A DNA stretch of 64,000 nucleotides from Ilex aquifolium (taxonomy: Eukaryota > Streptophyta > Magnoliopsida > Aquifoliales > Aquifoliaceae). Below the pieces are notes generated by a model. That model worked only from the letters and a program-made list of their open reading frames with translations. It was not told the DNA's origin and made no database searches. Below, in pieces: positions 57,883-64,000 of this stretch. The first letter of the stretch is position 1; the number at the start of each line of letters is the position of its first letter. The translations under genes were made by a program, and so were the position numbers. Location: positions 46,905,069 through 46,969,068 of the forward strand of contig OX637391.1 of NCBI GenBank assembly GCA_951799425.1, written 5' to 3'.

Positions 57883-59494
57883 TCAGTCAGTTATCTCTTC
57901 AACAGGCTCCTTCTCCCCAAATAGAAGTGCCTTTAAAATAGCCTCACTCACCCCATCAGCAATAGAAAACAGATGTCCGGCACCTGGTAATTCATGGTAG
58001 TGTATCCATGGAAGCTTTTCAGCAATGTGGCGCTGCAGTGTAACAGGCACAAGGCCATCTTCATCGCCTTGCCACAAATGGACAGAGCCTTCATTATCAA
58101 GGAAAGGATTCTTAAGATCCATAGGATCGAACTCCCAACTCCCAAATCCAACCATCAGGTCACGGTGTAAGGACTCAAATTCTCCTTGTTGCGTCACATG
58201 TGCCTGGTTACCAAAACAAACCGCAGATTCTGAATCATATGCAATTTACAGATGTTGGACACTTTTGAACTGACTCTTTTCAATGTCTTAAACTCTAAAC
58301 TTAGAGCAATCTATTACATGCCATATAGTCACTATTAATCCGATCTAGAACTCATAGCTTGCTTGTATTTTGAATATTTGTAATGCTAACTTATTGATGA
58401 ATTGGTTTTCTTACGCAGAACGATCATGATCATGACCACACATTTACACACACACAATCAATGCATGAGATTTATCGGTATTTCTAACTCATTCTTCATA
58501 AACCAAAATAGAAAAAGATATTACCCTGTCATGTTTTATCCCCCTAAGCTTGGATATAAGTTCTAAATCTTGGCGAGAAAACTTAGGCTTTTGCGCAATG
58601 GCGCTCGATGCAGGAAACCATTTCTGAGTGTTCCACCAGTAGGTGAGCCAAGGGGTGTAGTGAGCAACCCGTAAAGCCCACTGGTCTTGTGGATATTGCT
58701 GATAGTAGGCTTCTGCAGATATTTTTGCAGGAAACCTAGGCCACCAGTAGTTGATAACCGGAGCAATTAATGTTGCTCCTGCAAGCCTGTCAGCATCCAA
58801 AAATTAAAGTTCATAATTGAAACATTAAAGGGCTGTTTAGAGTAATTCCTGAACTTTGATAATTCAAGATGAATAATTTCCGAGTACTTAGATTCTCAAT
58901 ATGGTCAAGTAGAAAATGAATATGTCTATTTCTTACCTATGAGGAATGTACTTAAGGCATCCCCAAACCAGCTGTCCTCCCATGGATGACCCAATTACAT
59001 AAAATTTGGATCCAAGTTCTAACTGATCAGCAAGCTCTTCTATATCCATAGCTACACTTTTTAAGGTCCGTTTTGGATCTGGGTCACTTTCTCCATAACC
59101 TGGTCTATCAAAAGACACAAAGTAGACCCCTTGTTCTTCAGCCATCCCCTGGAAAAAAAACATACTGGATGTCATTTGGAAAGGAAAAGGTATGGTATTA
59201 TCCACATAAGAGAAAATATGTCAATTTAATAACCAATTCTACCGATGTTGCAAATGCCAAGTCATGTCTGCTACAGCCAAAGCCATGAACAAAGATGATC
59301 TTGTATTTGGCCTTTTCTTTGGGGACGCCATGCTCCTTATAGGCCAAATGTCGTCCATCCCTAAGCTTTATTCGTGTTGCTGTAACGGGTGGAGCGGCTG
59401 GTGAGCCACATATCCTGGGAGGTGGGGAACGGGCAGCTTGATACACCCATGCTAGAAACCCGATTAATAGGACCAATATGATTTTCTTAAACAT
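57883..59494 (-). CDS. Alpha/beta-hydrolase C, four coding exons, 348 aa, intact
   Basis: Third array member. Exons (minus strand): 59494-59243, 59148-58937, 58786-58525, 58203-57883, total 1047 nt with the same phases as A and B. An N-terminal hydrophobic segment (ILVLLIGFLAWVY), HGFG, nucleophile Ser in GSSMGG, Asp in GDEDGLVP and His in GAGH are all present. Intron 2 is only 150 bp against 451 and 478 bp in A and B. The leader exon and its donor (CTCAG|gttttc at 59981/59980) are retained, but the TATA-like position is changed and upstream homology ends soon after (see findings). Confidence 0.92.
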
Positions 59495-59980
59495 CCCTGA
59501 CAAAAAATGTGCAAACCCTGAAGAAAAAGAACAGACAACTTGGGGGGGGGCGGGGGAAGTTAATCATTGCATTCCCATATAATTAAGAATAAGAAAGTAC
59601 AAAAATACAGCATCCCTCAACCACTACATTCTTATCACTTGTATTGTTTTGTGGGAAAAATAACAACTTCCTCCACACACCCACACACACAGCCAAAAAA
59701 GAAAAAAAAGAAATGAACAGAGTGACTCCACTTGATTGATTTCATACAAGGAGAGCCAATAAAACCCATGATTTTCTGACTGGTGCTTCCCTAAAATCTA
59801 AGTATAACTTCCTGATATTAATCCCTCATACCTTTCTGGTAAGGAAAAATAGAGAGAATATGAGGCAAAAGGAAAAGAGAAGTCAATATGCGGGATAAAG
59901 AAAATACAACAAATTAGATGCATTCATACAGAACAAGGAAGAGATCAAATTAACCCAGCACAAATGGCAAGAGAGAAAAC

Positions 59981-60110
59981 CTGAGAGAAGTTGGAAGGAC
60001 TTCTCTTGATTGAACTTTGTAAACTGAAGCTAAGCTGAAGCGCCTGATATCTTCTTGAGGAATAAATGAATTTCTCACAATGTTTGGCAAAAAAATCAAA
60101 ACCCCAATAG
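59981..60110 (-). other. 5' leader exon of hydrolase C (5' end approximate)
   Basis: Aligns with the gene B leader exon (tgatatcttcttgagga, cttgattga). Intron 59980-59497 follows. The motif at the B TATA position reads CAGTAAATTTGG here. Confidence 0.45.
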
Positions 60111-60149
60111 CAAAATAGTTCCAAAAATTTCCAAATTTACTGCTCAATA

Positions 60150-60752
60150 AACAGTATTCAAATATCCAATTACCTGCAAATTCCAATTCTACCCTACCCT
60201 ATCCAACTCTTATGATCAGCTACCCGAAAGAATTGAGTAGGCCAACGAAAGATTTTCTAATATTCCACAAAAATCGGGTAGGAATGTAGAATACCTAAAA
60301 TATTTATGTATTCTTATCTTTTCCTACCCGACCCGCATATATATGTTCATCCCTAAAAATTAAAATCCCAAAATCTAGAAACTCTAATGTTTTATTGATG
60401 TTTATAGCTTTCTTATATGTGATATATTAATGTTTATGACTCTCTTATTGTGTTTTATTGTAATTGTTTATATATTATCGAATTTATTGTATTTTCTTTA
60501 GTGTTATTAGTTTATTGTGTTAGTTTATTGGTATAAGTTACTTAATTATATTGTTAAAATGATTTAAAAATTAATAACTAAAAATTATGTGTTCACTAGA
60601 CTTCCTACCCGATTGTTTTGGACGGAATTCGAATGGGAATAATACACTTGATCGGGTAGGGTAGGTTATGAAAAAAATTCTTCCGCAAGTATCAGATAGG
60701 AAGATGAAATACCATAATTCCTACCCGTAGGATAAAGTGAACACCCCTAAAT
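60150..60752. mobile_element. Possible hAT-type miniature element, ~600 bp
   Basis: The right end reads gaacacccct, reverse complement AGGGGTGTTC. The left end near 60151 reads cagtattcaaatatcc, a possible mutated match. Many copies of ctacccg/cgggtagg sit near both ends. The flanking 8-mers match only partly, so the call is tentative. Confidence 0.4.
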
Positions 60753-61537
60753 AAGCCCTTAATGTAGGGGTGTCCATGGGCCGGGCCAGGCTAGGCCCGC
60801 AAAATTTTTTTTGGGCTGGGCCTAGATAGGGTTGGCCTAAACCCTTACCAAGGTGAGGTATCGGGCAGGCTAGGTCGGGCTTCGAGTAGGGGTAGGCTAC
60901 CCACAGCCCAACCCGCGAGCCTATCAGGTGAGCGCGGCCGCCTGCGAGGGAGTCAGGCAGGCTTGCCGTGAGCTTTTTTATATACAATTTTATTTAAAAA
61001 TAATGAATATTTTTATAACTTAATATTTTTAAAAAAACTTCTTCACACACAATTTCTCAATATATAGAAAGAAATCTCTTGGAGTCTTCGTTAGAGGTCG
61101 CATCTAAAGCTAAATTTCTTGAAAATGAAAAGAAAAAGATCATCAAGTCTCCCTCTTTAAATCACATAGTCTGTACGTAATTTTTGTTCAGTTTTACTAG
61201 ATCATTCAATTGAATATATTTTGTAAAGACTGTGTGAGATGAGGTATAGAAAGAAACATTAAAAGTAAAGATTAAGATAAGTTTAGTTTAATGGGGGTAG
61301 ATATAGAATATGGTGTACTTAGTTATTAGTGGGATGGGTATAGATGATGTGAACCTAGTAATTTTATGATTTATAGTTTAATGGAGTGGGAACGGAAATT
61401 TGTGGGGGTGGAAATAGCCCCACCATTTCTTATATTAGAACTCTTTCTCTTTACTTTTACGGTTATATATAAATTTTAAATCTTTCCCTAATTTGTTCCT
61501 ATGGCCACATCCCACCACCTACGCGTGGTGGGGAGGG
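60753..61537. other. Spacer with GC-rich element fragment
   Basis: 60764-60970 starts taggggtgtccatgggccgg and is full of ggcc/gccc blocks, like one end of another hAT-type element; no opposite end was found. The remainder is AT-rich, ending in a ccaccac...gtggtgg hairpin at 61511-61530. Confidence 0.35.
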
Positions 61538-61544
61538 GATGAAC

Positions 61545-62186
61545 TTTTATTATATATTTCCATAAGCCAGTTTATCTTAGATTGTAAAGAGATTGTTTTT
61601 TCAACTTAAACTCTTGGTGTCCAGGTTATAATAGAGCAAGCTTACCGCTGTGCCAAGACCACCTTATTGTCTACGGTTTTATATGTATGCATACTTTTTC
61701 CTTGGACCACCCTTGGGTTTCTAACTATTTATGCCATTATGGTATTTATAGAGATGAGCAGAAGAAAGCTGTCTTCTCTGAAGCTTTATCTCTCCCCTCA
61801 AGGGACAGAAGAGAATTCTGCAGGAATGGAGCCTAATGTGACAATAATTATGCTGCTTTAACAGAGTGTTTGGATAATAATCTGTTGATGGTTGAGCTGC
61901 TCTGATGTTGAGTTGCTGAGTCTTTTTTTACTGCAATTGGTATTTCCCCAGTTGGTATCCTGTTGGCAAGACAAGTAGATCCTACAGTTAGCTTCTTGTT
62001 TGTTATATGTACCAATTGTTGAACTCTCAATTCAGGTTGATATATTAACCTCATCACAACACCTTGTGATGCAGAAGATCAAAAGGTTTTTTTTTTTTCC
62101 TTTCTAGTTTTCCCCTTATTCCCTTATTCCGTAAAAGCTCTGTTTTCTACTCAATAAAAACGTTTATTTACCCAAAAAAAAAAAAA
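61545..62186 (+). mobile_element. Candidate retrocopy of an mRNA 3' end with poly(A) tail
   Basis: A caataaaaa signal (62152-62160) lies about 15 nt before a 13-A run (62174-62186). The segment is bracketed by GATGAAC at 61538-61544 and 62187-62193, as expected for LINE-mediated insertion. A short frame (YRDEQKKAVFSEALSLPSRD) lies near 61748; I do not recognise the parent gene. It could instead be an ordinary 3' exon. Confidence 0.4.
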
Positions 62187-62259
62187 GATGAACAGTAACA
62201 AAGTATTTCGTGGGCTAGCGTGCTTGTACAACTAGAGCGCTTTCACATGTTTTATTTTC

Positions 62260-62425
62260 ACACTAATGCTATTGGGACATAATTTGGGAACATAATAAAT
62301 TGTCACCAATGAAATGATAATGAAATACTTTTAATGATAAGTCCCATTGTAATATTAAATGAATTTCACTATCATTCCATTTGTGACAAATTATATCCCT
62401 AAATTATATCCCAATAGCATTGCAC
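62260..62425. mobile_element. MITE with 9-bp duplication (Mutator-like), 166 bp
   Basis: Long inverted arms (aatgctattgggacataatt against aaattatatcccaatagcatt). The 9-bp flanks TTTATTTTC (62251-62259) and TTTATTTCC (62426-62434) differ at one base. No coding. Confidence 0.6.
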
Positions 62426-62492
62426 TTTATTTCCGTGTTTGTATTTTTTTTTGTGGTGCGAAATTAGTTTCTTAGTGAGAATTCTTTCAAAC

Positions 62493-63211
62493 TGATAATG
62501 ATTGGTTTAAGTCTAAACCCCTTTAGAGCCCAAGACTCTCTAGGCTTGTAGAAAACGGCCCAAGAAGCTCACCCAAACGAACTCTTCTAAGCACGAACTG
62601 GGCCACAGATCGGTTGCAGGGAAGCTTGGAGTAACAAGCCCGACACGATAACAAACTCCGAACTTAAGAGCCCGGTAAAACTACAGTGTGACACGTGAAG
62701 AGGGGACAAGAGAACATTACCTGACGGCTTTGATGAACAGAAATCCGCATGTAGTGGAGACAGATCAAGTACTACTACAGTCGGCGAGTAGTGGGTGTAG
62801 AAAGGCTTTGGGAACCACAGCTCCAGTACAAAGATAAACACAGAAGAGACCATAGAATCAGCCAAAAGGGACAAACACGAAACCCTAACTACCAGTTATG
62901 TAAATAGTCAACAGAGCTATAGTGCACGAGAGAGCCATTCTGTAAGCCAGCAAGTAAGGCAACGTCTTATAATGGCTTCAAGCCAAACACCTTGTAATCG
63001 CAACCTTATTTCCCAAACAATACTATCTCCAAGGAGCAAGAGTCTTCTTTACAGTGGACATAACCTTAGTCATTCAGCTAAGGTGAACCACTCATATTTT
63101 GTCTTCCTATTGAATGATACATAGAGCATACACACTCACGTTCTCTCATATACACACACACTCGTTGGACTTTGTTCTGCAACCCGGTCCAATTAATTTC
63201 GAGCACCATCA
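62493..63211 (+). mobile_element. Solo gypsy-type LTR, 719 bp
   Basis: It starts TGATAATGA and ends GAGCACCATCA. A perfect 5-bp duplication CAAAC lies at 62488-62492 and 63212-63216. Internal gtggacataacc...gctaaggtgaaccactcata echoes the LTRs at 34574 and 46446. No internal coding region. Confidence 0.85.
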
Positions 63212-63299
63212 CAAACCATCCTATAATTAACATTGTTCCTAACTTCACAACTCTTATTTTACTTTCACATTCCCAATTTCATCTGACCATTGTTAAATA

Positions 63300-63471
63300 G
63301 AGCAATGCTATGTATTCCAAATCTCTAACCCAAATTTTCATCCTAAATCAACGGAGACCATTGGATCAGTGGGTCCCATTTAAAAAAGTTGATGGAACCT
63401 ACTCATCCAATGGTCTCCCTTCATTTGGGATGAAAATTTGAGTTAGAGATTTGGGATACATAGTATTTCCC
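63300..63471. mobile_element. Mutator-like foldback MITE, 172 bp
   Basis: Inverted ends GAGCAATGCTATGTATTCC and, reverse-complemented, GGGAAATACTATGTATCCC. Arms are complementary almost to the centre. A perfect 9-bp duplication TGTTAAATA lies at 63291-63299 and 63472-63480. Confidence 0.8.
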
Positions 63472-63618
63472 TGTTAAATAACCTGGCCGCCTCTAATAAT
63501 TAAGAACTGTCATAAATAACCTTGCATCAGATATTTGAGGCACTGTTACAATATAGATTCTACTTTGGAATCAATGCGAGAACAACTTTCTTTTTTTCAT
63601 AGTAGCACAAAAGGTAAA

Positions 63619-63939
63619 TCAACCAGGTATCCATGCTACAGGCTGCTTCTTCGCAAACAGAAGTGCCTTTAAGATAGCCTCCCTCACACCATCAGCAAAT
63701 GGAAACAGATGTCCGGCACCTGGTAATTCATGGTAGTATACCCATGGAAGCTTTTTAGCAATGTAGCGCTGCTGCGTAACAGACACAATGCCATCTTCAT
63801 CCCCATGCCACAAATGGACAGAGCCTTCACCATCCACCCAAGGATTCTTAAGATCCATAGGATCGAATTCCCAACTCCCAAATCCAACCACCAGGTCGCG
63901 ATGTAAGGACTCAAATTCTCCTTGTTGTATCACGTATGC
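63619..63939 (-). CDS. Alpha/beta-hydrolase D, last exon only (gene continues beyond window)
   Basis: Exon 63939-63619 is 321 nt, the same length as exon 4 of B and C, after an acceptor reading ataaccag. It contains the catalytic Asp context HGDEDGIVS and the His context GAGHLF. It differs from the others at LWHGDEDG (His for Gln) and in its C-terminal tail (KKQPVAWIPG). The frame is open. Exons 1-3 lie to the right of the window, so completeness cannot be judged. Confidence 0.85.
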   Translation of the reverse strand, partial: AYVIQQGEFESLHRDLVVGFGSWEFDPMDLKNPWVDGEGSVHLWHGDEDGIVSVTQQRYIAKKLPWVYYHELPGAGHLFPFADGVREAILKALLFAKKQPVAWIPG

Positions 63940-64000
63940 CTGGTTATCAAAACAAGTGACAAATTATGAATTATGTGTGATTCTCAGTTGTTGGACCCTT

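Noticed and set aside
62493-63211. 95-codon minus-strand frame at 62587-62874
   Set aside because: It falls within a solo LTR with perfect CAAAC duplication.

Overview
This is nuclear DNA of a flowering plant, almost certainly a eudicot. The base composition is AT-rich, the introns are short, U-rich and GT..AG, and the gene families are plant ones. LTR retrotransposons of the plant Tat (Ty3/gypsy) and copia lineages and many hAT- and Mutator-type miniature elements fill the space between genes. The species cannot be named from the sequence alone. Nothing here looks like a prokaryotic operon, CRISPR array or plasmid. I found no tRNA or rRNA gene.

Layout: (1) 1-1.7 kb, the last two coding exons of a mevalonate diphosphate decarboxylase (MVD) gene on the + strand. 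(2) 2.1-10.4 kb, a non-autonomous hAT element, simple repeats, a dead BED/DUF659 hAT transposase, and a probable LTR fragment that received another hAT element. (3) 11.1-13.8 kb (-), an intact intronless 930-residue PHD-finger/GNAT protein of the IDM1-like family, with a hAT element 204 bp upstream of its ATG. (4) 15.7-63.9 kb, a tandem array of at least four alpha/beta-hydrolase genes, all on the minus strand: A 15.7-17.6, B 48.4-50.3, C 57.9-59.5 and D (last exon only) 63.6-63.9 kb. A, B and C keep identical coding exon lengths for exons 1-3 (252, 212 and 262 nt), the same phases and the Ser-Asp-His triad. B and C have a separate 5' leader exon.

The A-B interval has been stretched to about 31 kb by insertions: a solo copia LTR (18.9 kb), a 5.7 kb copia element with a TRIM nested in it (20.1-25.8 kb), a 1.3 kb hAT element (27.2 kb), a 2.5 kb LTR-like block inside a decayed coiled-coil repeat ORF (29-33 kb), an 11.5 kb Tat-lineage gypsy element (34.6-46.0 kb) carrying a spliced antisense gene, and a solo LTR of a related family (46.4 kb). 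Several of these boundaries are supported by target-site duplications (TSDs) read directly from the sequence.

The most informative biology is in the array. The coding regions are conserved, but the promoters and leaders differ. Gene A has the copia element inside its leader region and has lost the leader splice donor. Gene B has an apparently intact TATA and leader. Gene C has a changed TATA motif and its upstream homology ends in a miniature element. This points to regulatory divergence by transposons between intact paralogues. I did not find a convincing wholly new system. The strongest leads are this promoter remodelling, an MVD terminal intron that overlaps the stop codon, and the antisense spliced gene inside the gypsy element.
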